DNA from: a virus
Strand: one strand, 5' to 3'
IMG/VR virus record: IMGVR_UViG_3300010970_000056
Coordinates: 1-37,806 of that record
Length of the DNA: 37,806 bases
Positions within the stretch are counted from its first letter, which is position 1; the number at the start of each line of letters is the position of its first letter. This document shows, in pieces, positions 1 to 7,207 of the stretch. The position numbers and the translations under genes were made by a program. The notes below the pieces were generated by a model, which was not told the DNA's origin, did no database searches, and saw only the letters and a program-made list of their open reading frames with translations.

Positions 1-1917
1 TGCGACCTTCGCAGCCGCGGCGTGTACAATTACGCGCAGGACGCCAGCACCGACGTGCTGTGTATGTCATACGCATTTGATGACGAAGACGTGCGGACGT
101 GGCTACCCAGTGAGCCTTTCCCGCAAGCCGTGCGTGACCACAAGGGGCTAGTCTACGCGCACAACGCAGCGTTCGAGCGCCTGATATTCTGGTATGTCCT
201 TCAGGTCGATTTTAAGCTGGAGCAATTCTATTGCACCGCAGCGCAGGCCCGCGCCAACTGTGCGCCGGGCAGCCTTGAGGATGTGGGCCGCTTCGCTGGC
301 GCCACCATGAAGAAAGACCACCGCGGCGGACAACTGATCCGCTTGCTGTCCATCCCGCAGTCCGACGGCACATTCCGCGAGGACGCGGCGCTGATGCAGG
401 AGATGGTCGATTATTGCGAACAGGACGTCAGGGCCATGCGCGCTATCGCGCAGGCGCAGCGTCCGCTGTCGGCTGAAGAGTTGGCCGACTACCACACCAA
501 CGAGCGCATCAACGACCGCGGCGTCCTGCTTGACAGGCCGCTGGCGCAGGCGGCGGTGCGCTACGCTGAGACTGAATTGGCTGAGATACAGAACATCGTT
601 GCAGAGGTGACGCACGGCGAGATTAAGTCCGTCCGCAGCCCGAAGATGAAGGATTGGGTGTTAGCTAGGGTAGGGCCGCAGGCTCTTGAATTGGCTACCA
701 TCCACAAGGACGGCGAGACCAGACTATCTATTGACAAGAACGTGCGCGCTAACTTGCTCACGCTGGCAGGGGAGAATGCAGATGAAGTACCATCGGAAGT
801 TGCGGAAGTCATCCAGTGCGCGGACGATCTGTGGGCATCGTCCGTGGCCAAGTTCCAACGTGCAGCGGCGCTCGCTGATGAGGAAGATTTTCGCGTTAGA
901 GGAGCATTTGTTTTTGCAGGAGGCAGCGCTACTGGGCGTGCTTCATCATTTGGGCTTCAAGTTCACAACTTCCCCAGAAAGTGCGCCGAAGACCCTGCAT
1001 TAGTACGGCAGGCTATGGTGCGCGGCCACCAGATTGTTCCTGAGTATGGCCGCCGCGTGACGGACGTGCTGAAGGGTATGCTCCGCCCTGCGCTGATGGC
1101 AGACAAAGGCAAGCTGCTTGTGGTGGCCGATTGGGCCGCCATCGAAGCGCGGGTGACGCCGTGGGCGTCCGACAGCATCTTTGGCGCGAACAAGCTGGAC
1201 ATCTTTGCCAAGGGTGAGGATGTTTACAAACACAACGCTATGGCGACCTTCCATGTCGGCTATGACGACGTTGACAAAGACCAGCGCCAGATCGGTAAAG
1301 TTCAAGAGTTGGCGTGCGGGTTCGCCGGCGGCGTCGGGGCATTCGCCAGCATGGGCCGCATCTACGGCTTGCTAATGTCAGAGAGCGACGCAAAGCGCAT
1401 GGTGGACGCATGGCGGCGCGCTAACAAGTGGGCTGTGCCGTACTGGTCTGGCCTTGAAGACACCTATATGCGTGCCATGCGGAACAAGGGCCGCGAATTT
1501 AAGATAGGCCGCGTCACATATTTATTTGATGGACTGCATCTTTGGTATGCCCTTCCGTCTGGCCGTGTGTTATGTTATCCTTTCGCCCGTTTCGACGACG
1601 AAGGCAACCTGACCTACGCGAAGGCTTCATGGAAGCCAGCCGCAGACGCTAAGGAATGGCCTAGAGCGCGGCTGTGGCGCGGTCTGGCGTGTGAGAACAT
1701 CACACAGGCTGTCGCTAACGACTTGCTGCGCTACGCCTTGCGGCAGTTGGACGATGTAGTTTTGCACATCCACGATGAAATCGTCTTGGAAGTGCCAGAA
1801 GAAGATGCAGAGGCTGCCGCAGCGCGGCTGGTGCAGATAATGTGTACGCCGCCACCTTGGGCCGCAGGGCTACCCCTGAACGCTGAAGTGGCAATCATGC
1901 AACGTTACGGAAAGTAA
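1..1917 (+). CDS. Family A DNA polymerase with 3'-5' exonuclease domain, 5'-partial
   Basis: Replicative DNA polymerase of the phage. The reading frame is open from base 1 and reads CDLRSRGVYNYAQD into the window. This is the usual continuation of the exonuclease I motif (DFET...CDL), so the gene starts upstream and the GTG at 22 is internal. Visible motifs: exo II YAHNAAFE (about 160-185), exo III YCEQDVRAM (about 412-438), polymerase motif A VADWAAIEAR (1126-1152, Asp codon 1129), the motif B region RQIGKVQELACGFAGG (about 1285-1335) and motif C HIHDE (HDE codons 1771-1779). Only about ten N-terminal residues and exo I seem to be missing. There is no 5'-nuclease domain, as is usual for phage enzymes. 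The primase-helicase follows after 11 bases, so the two are probably co-transcribed. Family assignment is firm. Confidence 0.95.
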   Translation, partial: CDLRSRGVYNYAQDASTDVLCMSYAFDDEDVRTWLPSEPFPQAVRDHKGLVYAHNAAFERLIFWYVLQVDFKLEQFYCTAAQARANCAPGSLEDVGRFAGATMKKDHRGGQLIRLLSIPQSDGTFREDAALMQEMVDYCEQDVRAMRAIAQAQRPLSAEELADYHTNERINDRGVLLDRPLAQAAVRYAETELAEIQNIVAEVTHGEIKSVRSPKMKDWVLARVGPQALELATIHKDGETRLSIDKNVRANLLTLAGENADEVPSEVAEVIQCADDLWASSVAKFQRAAALADEEDFRVRGAFVFAGGSATGRASSFGLQVHNFPRKCAEDPALVRQAMVRGHQIVPEYGRRVTDVLKGMLRPALMADKGKLLVVADWAAIEARVTPWASDSIFGANKLDIFAKGEDVYKHNAMATFHVGYDDVDKDQRQIGKVQELACGFAGGVGAFASMGRIYGLLMSESDAKRMVDAWRRANKWAVPYWSGLEDTYMRAMRNKGREFKIGRVTYLFDGLHLWYALPSGRVLCYPFARFDDEGNLTYAKASWKPAADAKEWPRARLWRGLACENITQAVANDLLRYALRQLDDVVLHIHDEIVLEVPEEDAEAAAARLVQIMCTPPPWAAGLPLNAEVAIMQRYGK

Positions 1918-1928
1918 GGAGAACCGCG

Positions 1929-4277
1929 ATGAGTGAGGATCGCACGAAGTTCATAGACTATATAACAGGTTTGACCGGCGACACAGTCGGCGAGACAGCC
2001 CTAGTTGTGCGCCAGAAGCCGCAGCATGATAGCGATGGCAACCTGATATTCCACGCAGATGGTGCGCCGAAGGCTACATTTCCTGCATTCCTGCCAGAAA
2101 AGACCCGCATGAAAGAAGGCGAGGCTTGGTATGTCAACACAGGCTCGTTCATCGTTGACCGCTTTGTAGACGGCAAGCCTGCCGCCAAGTCGAGCAACGT
2201 CGAGTATGTGTTGTTCATGATGCTGGATGACGTTGGCACTAAGTCGAAAGAACCGCCGCTGGAGCCAACATGGGTGCTGGAAACCAGCGAAGGTTCGTTC
2301 CAGTGGGGCTACGCGTTTAGCGAACAGCCTAAGAAGGGCGACTTCTGCGCTGCCATCAAGGCGATTGCCGATGCAGGCTACACTGATCCGGGCGCGACTA
2401 ACGCTGTCCGCAACTGCCGTATCCCCGGCAGCATTAACCTGAAGCGCGGACGCAACAACTTTGCAGCGCGGCTGGTATCGTTCAACCCTGAGCGTGAGTA
2501 TACCTTAGACCAAATCTGCGAGGCGCTGGACGTCACACCAGAGGAAGGCGACACAGCCGATTATAAAGCTGTGCAGTTGCGCGACACTGGGCTAGACAAC
2601 GTCCTGACATGGCTTGCGGACAACAACCTAGTCCTGTCGCACATCAACGCTGACGGCTGGTGCGGCATCGTCTGCCCTAACCATGAGCAACACAGCGACG
2701 GCATGATCGAAGCGCGCTACAAGCCGCTGGATCGTTCGTTCTGCTGCTATCATGGGCATTGCCAAGACCTAGACAGCCGCACCTTTCTTGATTGGGTAGC
2801 CAATGAGGGCGGCCCGAAGGTAACGCCCGGCTTGCGTGACGAACTAATCGCTGAACGTATGGCGTCGATGTATGACAAGATAGCGCCGACTGAAGCCTTC
2901 CCTGACGAGGCCGCAGCGCGGGTGCGTGAGGTCGAGAAAAAAGAAGCAGGACGGCTGGAACAAAGCGAGTGGTTCGAGCGTTTCGCATACATCCAATCTG
3001 ATGACTGCTATTTTGACATGGTGACGCGTCAAGAGATAGCCCGCAACGTCTTTAACGCGTTGTTCCGTCACGTTGACTGCCGTTCCATCCACAAGAAGAC
3101 GCAGCGTGTGCAGTCGTCCATCTATTTCGACGAGCGCCGGCAGGATCGCGGTGCGCCTGCGCTGTCGGCGGTGACGTTCGCCGCTGGCGATGACGTGTTG
3201 GTGACGCGTGACGGGCTGGTCTACGGCAACCGCTGGACGGATTCCCGCCCTGACGTGTCAGACAGTGACGCGATTGCGGATCACGATGTCGAACCTTGGC
3301 TAGAGCATTGCCGCAATCTGGTGGCAGATGATGTCGAGTTAGACCACATTCTTAACGCTATGGCGTTTAAGATACAAAACCCAACCGTCAAGATTAACCA
3401 TGCCATCCTGATCGGCGGCGACGAAGGCGCTGGTAAGGACAGTATGTTCCAGCCGTTCCTATGGGCGCTGGGCGGTAAGAACTGGCGCAATCGTTCAGTC
3501 ATTGAGGCTGGTGGCTTAGACAGCCAGTGGGGCTATGCGCTGGAGGCTGAAGTTGTCATCCTGAACGAGTTAAAGGAACCAGAAGCGCGTGAGCGCCGCG
3601 CTATGGCTAACAAGCTGAAGCCGCTTATTGCCGCGCCGCCTGAAACGCTGTCGGTCAACCGAAAGGGGATGCACCCCTATGAGTTGGTCAACCGCCTGAT
3701 GGTGATTGCATACACGAACGATCCGCTGCCTATCACGCTGCCGACACAAGACCGCCGCTGGTTCTGCGTGTGGACGCGCGCCCCGCGTATGGCAACGGCG
3801 GCGGCTAAGGCGCTGTGGTCGTGGTATGAGGCCGGCGGTTACGAAAAGTGCGCCGCTTGGCTGTGGCAGCGTGACGTGTCAGCGTTCAACCCTGCCGCTG
3901 CACCGCCTGTCACCGAATGGAAGCTGAACATGGTCGAACATGGCATGAGTGTAGCCGAGAGCTACCTTGTGGACATGATGCGGACGCGATCAGGCGTGTT
4001 CTCTGATGGCGTCATTGGCGGGCCTTTCCATCGCATTTGTGACGCGCTGGCGGTCAACGTGCCTGCCGGTGTAAAGATACCGCAGGCGGCATTGCTTCAC
4101 GCGTTAAAAGAGGCTGGCTGGATTGACATGGGGCGGATCGGTTCGACTGAATTGCCCACCAAGAAGCATATCTTTGTCGCGCCTGATCTTGTTAAGAAGC
4201 ACAGCAAGTCAGAATTGCGCCGCATGGCAGAGGACTTGCCCAAGTCTGGGTTTATGCCGTCGATTGGCAAGAATTGA
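1929..4277 (+). CDS. Phage primase-helicase (RepB-primase-like N-terminus, AAA+ DUF5906-type helicase)
   Basis: A 782-residue replication protein expected to prime and unwind DNA for the polymerase encoded just upstream. Residues about 95-175 resemble the RepB/archaeo-eukaryotic primase fold (MMLDDVGTK, ETSEGSFQWGY, RIPGSINLKRG). Residues about 244-285 hold a Cys/His cluster (WCGIVCPNH then CCYHGHC) that looks like a zinc-binding element. The C-terminal half carries a Walker A motif GGDEGAGKDS (496-505), a Walker B-like stretch VVILNELKE (about 542-550) and a conserved region ending in DRRWFCV, as in virus-type SF3/DUF5906 helicases. ATG at 1929 follows an AGGAG-type ribosome site (aaggagaaccgcg). 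The gene ends before the 4339-4371 terminator, so it closes this rightward transcript. The domain split is inferred from motifs. Confidence 0.85.
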   Translation: MSEDRTKFIDYITGLTGDTVGETALVVRQKPQHDSDGNLIFHADGAPKATFPAFLPEKTRMKEGEAWYVNTGSFIVDRFVDGKPAAKSSNVEYVLFMMLDDVGTKSKEPPLEPTWVLETSEGSFQWGYAFSEQPKKGDFCAAIKAIADAGYTDPGATNAVRNCRIPGSINLKRGRNNFAARLVSFNPEREYTLDQICEALDVTPEEGDTADYKAVQLRDTGLDNVLTWLADNNLVLSHINADGWCGIVCPNHEQHSDGMIEARYKPLDRSFCCYHGHCQDLDSRTFLDWVANEGGPKVTPGLRDELIAERMASMYDKIAPTEAFPDEAAARVREVEKKEAGRLEQSEWFERFAYIQSDDCYFDMVTRQEIARNVFNALFRHVDCRSIHKKTQRVQSSIYFDERRQDRGAPALSAVTFAAGDDVLVTRDGLVYGNRWTDSRPDVSDSDAIADHDVEPWLEHCRNLVADDVELDHILNAMAFKIQNPTVKINHAILIGGDEGAGKDSMFQPFLWALGGKNWRNRSVIEAGGLDSQWGYALEAEVVILNELKEPEARERRAMANKLKPLIAAPPETLSVNRKGMHPYELVNRLMVIAYTNDPLPITLPTQDRRWFCVWTRAPRMATAAAKALWSWYEAGGYEKCAAWLWQRDVSAFNPAAAPPVTEWKLNMVEHGMSVAESYLVDMMRTRSGVFSDGVIGGPFHRICDALAVNVPAGVKIPQAALLHALKEAGWIDMGRIGSTELPTKKHIFVAPDLVKKHSKSELRRMAEDLPKSGFMPSIGKN

Positions 4278-4338
4278 CATCTGATATCAGTCGATGATAT
4301 ACGTTTAGGGTCGGCTATGCTCCGCTGACCTGATTAAG

Positions 4339-4371
4339 CCCCCGGCGTCCTCACTCCGCCGGGGGTTTTTT
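4339..4371 (+). terminator. Rho-independent terminator after the primase-helicase
   Basis: A perfect 9-bp stem (4339-4347 with 4357-4365, CCCCCGGCG/CGCCGGGGG), 9-base loop, then six T. It lies exactly between the convergent primase-helicase and leftward early operon and has its T-run on the + strand, so it ends the rightward replication transcript. Confidence 0.93.
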
Positions 4372-4372
4372 A

Positions 4373-4741
4373 TTATTTCTTTTCGCGTATCTCCAGCCCA
4401 CGGGCTTCCAGTGCGGCACGGAGTTGGTCAGCCCAACTTTCAAAGCGGTCGACGCCGCAATCGGCCAGCGCCTCCACCAGCGGGTCAGGCTTGGGCTTGG
4501 TGATAATGAAGCTGGCAAGCGTATCGCCGCCATCCTCTGCAACCAGATGCTCCCCAAAATACTCCACCACCGCATCGCTGACCTCTTGCTTAAAGGCTTC
4601 GTGCTGTTCGATGGCGCGGCATAGTGCTAAGGTAACAACGTCGCCTGCGCCAACAAGAGCGTCGTAATCAATCGGTGAGCCGCCCACCTCCGCAAATATC
4701 TCATTCACCAGTGCCAGTGCTTTTTGTTCAATGTCAGTCAT
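4373..4741 (-). CDS. Hypothetical early protein, 122 aa
   Basis: Last gene of the leftward early block; its stop codon abuts the terminator at 4339-4371. The product is acidic and predicted mostly helical, with no cysteine pair, signal peptide or membrane segment. It begins MTDIEQKALALVNEIFAE and carries an ARAIEQHE-like stretch (CRAIEQHEAFKQE) that recalls the ARAIEKHERLKDE stretch of the gene at 5109-5351, so the two may be distantly related. ATG at 4741 is preceded by AGGATAGACA, a plausible ribosome site. I do not recognise a family and assign no function. Confidence 0.75.
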   Translation of the reverse strand: MTDIEQKALALVNEIFAEVGGSPIDYDALVGAGDVVTLALCRAIEQHEAFKQEVSDAVVEYFGEHLVAEDGGDTLASFIITKPKPDPLVEALADCGVDRFESWADQLRAALEARGLEIREKK

Positions 4742-4744
4742 TGT

Positions 4745-4930
4745 CTATCCTAACCTAGTGATGAAGGTGACACCATCTACAGTGCGGCACTTGAACGACT
4801 TCCCGTTCCTGATCCCGTATTGCGAGACGTTGCGGCTGGTGCGCTTTGCGTCGCCCTTGTTGGCGGCTGGCATAGTGCCAACTTCGCCAACCTTTAGCGT
4901 TCCCATTGGGTAAAACATCGGGCGGCTCAT
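4745..4930 (-). CDS. Hypothetical early protein, 61 aa, basic
   Basis: The frame is open further upstream (to 5002), but the ATG at 4930 is chosen because it forms an ATGA overlap with the stop of the upstream membrane-protein gene, the usual junction in this operon. The product is small and basic. Its central NVSQYGIRNGKSFKCRT followed by VDGVTFITRL resembles a short phage protein type seen in early regions, perhaps nucleic-acid binding. There is one cysteine, so no zinc site. Function unknown. Confidence 0.65.
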   Translation of the reverse strand: MSRPMFYPMGTLKVGEVGTMPAANKGDAKRTSRNVSQYGIRNGKSFKCRTVDGVTFITRLG

Positions 4931-5112
4931 GGTCGCACCTGCTCGGCAATGGCAAAGGGTATTGCTAGGATGGTTACAGTAGTTATTGCATAAAAACCCC
5001 AATCAAACCCAGTGTTTTGAGCAAGGTCGCCAACCCACAAACCAACCCTTACAGCCATACAAATATATGCGATTATGGCGGCCACGGCGGCGATAATAGT
5101 TAACGCGATCAT
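4927..5112 (-). CDS. Small two-helix membrane protein, 61 aa
   Basis: The product has two hydrophobic segments, residues about 2-22 and 38-56, separated by a short loop (DLAQNTGFDW). This predicts a small inner-membrane hairpin protein. It is joined to both neighbours by ATGA overlaps, indicating translational coupling. It is an early gene far from the lysis cassette, so a holin role is less likely than a membrane-directed host-takeover or superinfection-exclusion role, but that is only inference. No family recognised. Confidence 0.65.
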   Translation of the reverse strand: MIALTIIAAVAAIIAYICMAVRVGLWVGDLAQNTGFDWGFYAITTVTILAIPFAIAEQVRP

Positions 5113-5351
5113 TTCAACAGCCCCCGCGCGATGCAGGCTTGGCGCAGATGCTCCGGCCTAAACCCCCATATGCGGTAGTGATTGCCGTATGTCTGGCAGA
5201 CTAGGGACAGGTGACGTTCATGCCGACGCAATTCGTCCTTTAGGCGTTCGTGCTTCTCAATGGCGCGCGCGGCTACCCGTAGCAAATCCAATTCAGGGTC
5301 GATGTCATCGTCATCGGCTGGGAATGTGTCGATCGGTGTAATGTCAGTCAT
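5109..5351 (-). CDS. Hypothetical early protein, 80 aa
   Basis: A charged, soluble protein with an acidic N-terminus (PADDDDIDPELD) and a basic helical middle (ARAIEKHERLKDELRRHERH). It ends in a Trp/His-containing segment (YRIWGFRPEHLRQAC). ATG at 5351 follows aaaggaaacctgaacc, a usable ribosome site; the stop overlaps the next start as ATGA. It shares the MTDI start and a KHE-type helix with the gene at 4373-4741. No known domain recognised. Confidence 0.65.
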   Translation of the reverse strand: MTDITPIDTFPADDDDIDPELDLLRVAARAIEKHERLKDELRRHERHLSLVCQTYGNHYRIWGFRPEHLRQACIARGLLK

Positions 5352-5365
5352 GGTTCAGGTTTCCT

Positions 5366-5698
5366 TTACAGTTGTACGTTAGTGGTAGGCTTAGGTCGTC
5401 TGTCGTTCAGCCGTGCCAGCCAGTAGGCTTGCTCCGGTCCGTGTGAGCGCGCCGCATGGTATTTGAACAGCGCAAGGGCCAAGTCGTCATAACCCTGCGT
5501 CTGGTGCGTCGCTATGAGCGGTGACGGCGTCATAGGCTTGAGGTTCGGGCGGTAGTCCCTAATCCCTATGCACGCGTCCTCTATATCGCGCAGCGTTAGG
5601 TTAAGGTTCCGTTCCCTGTTGATGTATTGCATAACCGCCGACTTGTCGCTGATGTATCCGCTCAGGTGCCTAATCTTGGCGCGTAGGTTCCTATCCAT
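5366..5698 (-). CDS. Hypothetical early protein, 110 aa, basic, possible DNA binding
   Basis: Start ATG at 5698 overlaps the stop of the upstream gene by eight bases. The N-terminal half (MDRNLRAKIRHLSGYISDKS onward) is basic and helical, with a spacing that could form a helix-turn-helix-like fold (KSAVMQYINRE, then LTLRDIEDACIG). The C-terminal half contains YDDLALALFKYHAA, a helix pattern reminiscent of small phage regulators. A DNA-binding or regulatory role is possible but not shown; I recognise no named family. Confidence 0.65.
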   Translation of the reverse strand: MDRNLRAKIRHLSGYISDKSAVMQYINRERNLNLTLRDIEDACIGIRDYRPNLKPMTPSPLIATHQTQGYDDLALALFKYHAARSHGPEQAYWLARLNDRRPKPTTNVQL

Positions 5699-5897
5699 TA
5701 GATTTCACCCTGCGTTTGTAGCGTCCCGTTTCAGGGTCGCGCATTAGGCCGTGCCGTTTCCATTGCAGCAATTCGGTAGCGTCGCGCAGCCACATAGCGC
5801 GCCATTGGTCGCGCTCCTCTTTTGTGAACCATAGCAGGGTGATCGTAAAGGCTTGCGCGGCTAACAGCCCCGCGATTGCAATCTCATATTGTGTCAT
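5691..5897 (-). CDS. Small single-pass membrane protein, 68 aa
   Basis: An N-terminal hydrophobic helix (residues about 4-24) is followed by a strongly basic, Trp-containing tail (KEERDQWRAMWLRD, then GRYKRRVK). This predicts an inner-membrane anchor with a cytoplasmic domain that may touch nucleic acid or lipid headgroups. Its ribosome site, GGAGG, lies inside the end of the 19-residue gene at 5899-5958, so the two are likely translated in sequence. Function unknown. Confidence 0.65.
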   Translation of the reverse strand: MTQYEIAIAGLLAAQAFTITLLWFTKEERDQWRAMWLRDATELLQWKRHGLMRDPETGRYKRRVKSNG

Positions 5898-5898
5898 T

Positions 5899-5958
5899 TT
5901 AATCCTCCAAAAGTAATGTGAGTAGGAACAAGGCAGCGCCAGCGAGTAGCGCGGTCAT
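5899..5958 (-). CDS. 19-residue hydrophobic membrane micro-peptide
   Basis: Short open frame reading MTALLAGAALFLLTLLLED. It begins with an ATGA overlap on the stop of the coiled-coil gene 5955-6206, and its last codons contain the GGAGG ribosome site of the next gene. The product would be a single membrane helix with an acidic end. The operon is otherwise fully packed, and this frame fills the only gap between two neighbours with coupled junctions at both sides, which supports real translation. It could instead be a leader peptide serving only coupling. Confidence 0.5.
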   Translation of the reverse strand: MTALLAGAALFLLTLLLED

Positions 5959-6206
5959 TTGGCTATAGCAGCTTCTAGCAATGCTATTTCGGCGTCCAGT
6001 GTTGCTTCCATATCGTCCAGCAGGGCGTTATTCTCGGCCACTAGGCGGTCATATAGTATCTGCAATGCTTCTAGCTCTTCCTGTGCGTCTGTGAGCGCGC
6101 TAAGGCGCTCCCCTAGCACTAGGGCGAGGTCGTTGTCGCAATAGCGCGCAGCTTCAGCCAGCGCGGTATCGGATAGCATTCTGAAATAGGTTCGATCTTG
6201 TGCCAT
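5955..6206 (-). CDS. Hypothetical early coiled-coil protein, 83 aa
   Basis: Acidic protein whose C-terminal two thirds (residues about 38-82) is a leucine-rich heptad stretch (LTDAQEELEALQILYDRL and onward), predicting a coiled coil and probable dimer. The first 35 residues (TYFRMLSDTALAEAARYC...) are a separate helical segment. ATG at 6206 is preceded by AAAAGGAGCCTGACC, a strong ribosome site of the GGAG type found before several genes in this block. No enzymatic motif. Confidence 0.68.
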   Translation of the reverse strand: MAQDRTYFRMLSDTALAEAARYCDNDLALVLGERLSALTDAQEELEALQILYDRLVAENNALLDDMEATLDAEIALLEAAIAK

Positions 6207-6209
6207 TGG

Positions 6210-6395
6210 TCAGGCTCCTTTTGCTTTTGCGATTGCGGCTTGCATTTCCTCCAGCAAACCTTGGTTTTGGCATTTCTTATAGTCCATGTATTGGTAGGCG
6301 TCAGTCAGCGCGGCCAACAGGTCGGGCGCGGCGGCGATTAGCCGGGCGTCTGCGTCTAAGTCGGCGCTGTTTGCGCCTATGATTGTGTATGTCAT
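6210..6395 (-). CDS. Small phage protein with ADARLIAAAPDLL motif, 61 aa
   Basis: The motif ADARLIAAAPDLLAALTDA (residues about 15-33) is a recurrent helical motif of small uncharacterised proteins of phages and plasmids in Proteobacteria. The sequence before it (MTYTIIGANSADLD) is typical of that group. The C-terminus is a charged helix ending KAKGA. ATG at 6395 has aaaggaaactaaacca upstream. The role of this motif family is not known to me. Confidence 0.72.
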   Translation of the reverse strand: MTYTIIGANSADLDADARLIAAAPDLLAALTDAYQYMDYKKCQNQGLLEEMQAAIAKAKGA

Positions 6396-6399
6396 TGGT

Positions 6400-6489
6400 T
6401 TAGTTTCCTTTCAATGTGTGAATGATTGACCATATCGCCAGCGCGCCAGCGCCAGCGAATAGGGTTGTGGCGGCGATATGGGCGATCAT
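6400..6489 (-). CDS. 29-residue membrane micro-protein
   Basis: Reads MIAHIAATTLFAGAGALAIW then SIIHTLKGN. One hydrophobic helix covers nearly the whole length and ends with a basic tail. Its ATG overlaps the stop of the upstream 57-residue gene as ATGA, and its end carries the AAAGGAAA ribosome site of the next gene. A longer frame (6392-6637) covers the same bases but has no comparable start signal and an implausible Arg/His-rich product. This pair of small genes is therefore preferred. Confidence 0.55.
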   Translation of the reverse strand: MIAHIAATTLFAGAGALAIWSIIHTLKGN

Positions 6490-6659
6490 GCGAAACGCGC
6501 CTTAAACTTGTGCGCGCTTGTGTCGGCATATTGGTGCAACGCCTCTTTGCAGGTGCGCGCCCATGTTGTGCTGGCAACGTATGCGCCAGTGTCGCGGCGA
6601 TAAATGTCGATATTAGGATAATCGCAGTAAGTGCCATAGGGTGCTGTCTTGCGGTTCAT
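6486..6659 (-). CDS. Hypothetical early protein, 57 aa
   Basis: Begins MNRKTAPYGTYCDYPNIDIY and ends HKFKARFA. ATG at 6659 is preceded by AAGGAGCAAACGAC, matching the AAGGAGCAA ribosome site found before the genes at 7208-7390 and 6982-7182. The stop overlaps the next start as ATGA. The product is soluble, basic, and has two cysteines. The strong start signal and coupling make this real despite its length; it displaces the overlapping 81-codon frame. No family recognised. Confidence 0.65.
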   Translation of the reverse strand: MNRKTAPYGTYCDYPNIDIYRRDTGAYVASTTWARTCKEALHQYADTSAHKFKARFA

Positions 6660-6671
6660 GTCGTTTGCTCC

Positions 6672-6908
6672 TTAGTATTGGTGGTGGCGCATTGCAGCGC
6701 GAATGGTTGTGTAGCTATATGGCGCGCCGTCGCGGGTATATGTCGCGCCTTGTGATTTAAGGCTGTCAATCATCATCCGTGCTGCGCGATCTTTGGTTGG
6801 CGCATAGCCAAGGAAATGGATCATCTCGCGGTAAAGGCTTTCGTCATTGTTAAGCCAAAGCGATACGTTCCAATGGTTCCAGTTTTTATGTCCGCTATAC
6901 ATAGTCAT
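6672..6908 (-). CDS. Conserved phage early protein with WNHWNVSLWLNNDE motif, 78 aa
   Basis: Contains WNHWNVSLWLNNDESLYREM near the N-terminus and ends in DGAPYSYTTIRAAMRHHQY. Both are hallmarks of a small conserved protein widespread in phages and some plasmids; I believe it is filed as a DUF (possibly DUF7249) but am unsure of the number. Function is unknown. Aromatic and charged composition suggests a compact soluble fold. Start at 6908 (MTMYSGHKN) has AGGAGTGAGAAACT upstream; the ATG two codons later is an alternative start. Confidence 0.78.
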   Translation of the reverse strand: MTMYSGHKNWNHWNVSLWLNNDESLYREMIHFLGYAPTKDRAARMMIDSLKSQGATYTRDGAPYSYTTIRAAMRHHQY

Positions 6909-6946
6909 AGTTTCTCACTCCTATAATTGGCACTAGCGCCATGAAG

Positions 6947-6975
6947 GCCGCGCGACCGTTAGCCGCGCGGCTAAC
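6947..6975. promoter_or_regulatory. Overlapping inverted repeats in the 6908-6982 intergenic gap
   Basis: An 18-bp perfect palindrome GTTAGCCGCGCGGCTAAC lies at 6958-6975. An alternative 8-bp stem, GCCGCGCG (6947-6954) with CGCGCGGC (6964-6971), shares half of it. The two structures cannot form together in one RNA. The 73-base gap is the largest inside the otherwise packed early block, so this may be an operator or an RNA switch/attenuator between the first two early genes and the rest. There is no T-run on either side. Confidence 0.5.
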
Positions 6976-6981
6976 ATGGGG

Positions 6982-7182
6982 TTAGGCCGCGTTTCGAATG
7001 CGGCTAAAATGAATGAGACGTTCGCCGGGTGTCATTACCTCGACCTCACCCATTGCGACGCGTTCGCGGCGCGCAATTTCTGCAAGCATGATAGGTGCGT
7101 TGTCGCTGCCCTTGGCTGCCATCACGCGTAACTGTCCGATGGTATAACCGGAATAGGGGGCTGTCTTAAATGCGTTGTCCAT
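6982..7182 (-). CDS. Hypothetical early protein, 66 aa
   Basis: Second gene of the leftward early operon. Reads MDNAFKTAPYSGYTIGQLRV through AEIARRERVAMGEVEVMTPGERLIHFSRIRNAA. The TIGQLRVMAAKG and MLAEIARRE pieces recur in small phage proteins I have seen as unannotated. It is helical, with no membrane segment. AGGAGCAACACAAC precedes ATG at 7182, a good ribosome site. It is followed by the palindrome at 6947-6975. Function unknown. Confidence 0.7.
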   Translation of the reverse strand: MDNAFKTAPYSGYTIGQLRVMAAKGSDNAPIMLAEIARRERVAMGEVEVMTPGERLIHFSRIRNAA

Positions 7183-7207
7183 GTTGTGTTGCTCCTGTTG
7201 GTTGGTG

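Noticed and set aside
22-24. GTG as the start of the DNA polymerase
   Set aside because: The frame is open to base 1 and encodes conserved polymerase residues before it, so the gene is cut by the window edge.
4281-4290. 10-bp palindrome CTGATATCAG after the primase-helicase gene
   Set aside because: Too short to interpret, no second copy found, and next to a strong terminator that explains the region.
5959-6144. Ser/Ala-rich rightward frame opposite the coiled-coil gene
   Set aside because: Low-complexity complement of the heptad-rich gene on the other strand.
6392-6637. 81-codon leftward frame
   Set aside because: Arg/His-rich product and no start signal; the 57- and 29-residue genes at 6486-6659 and 6400-6489 fit better.
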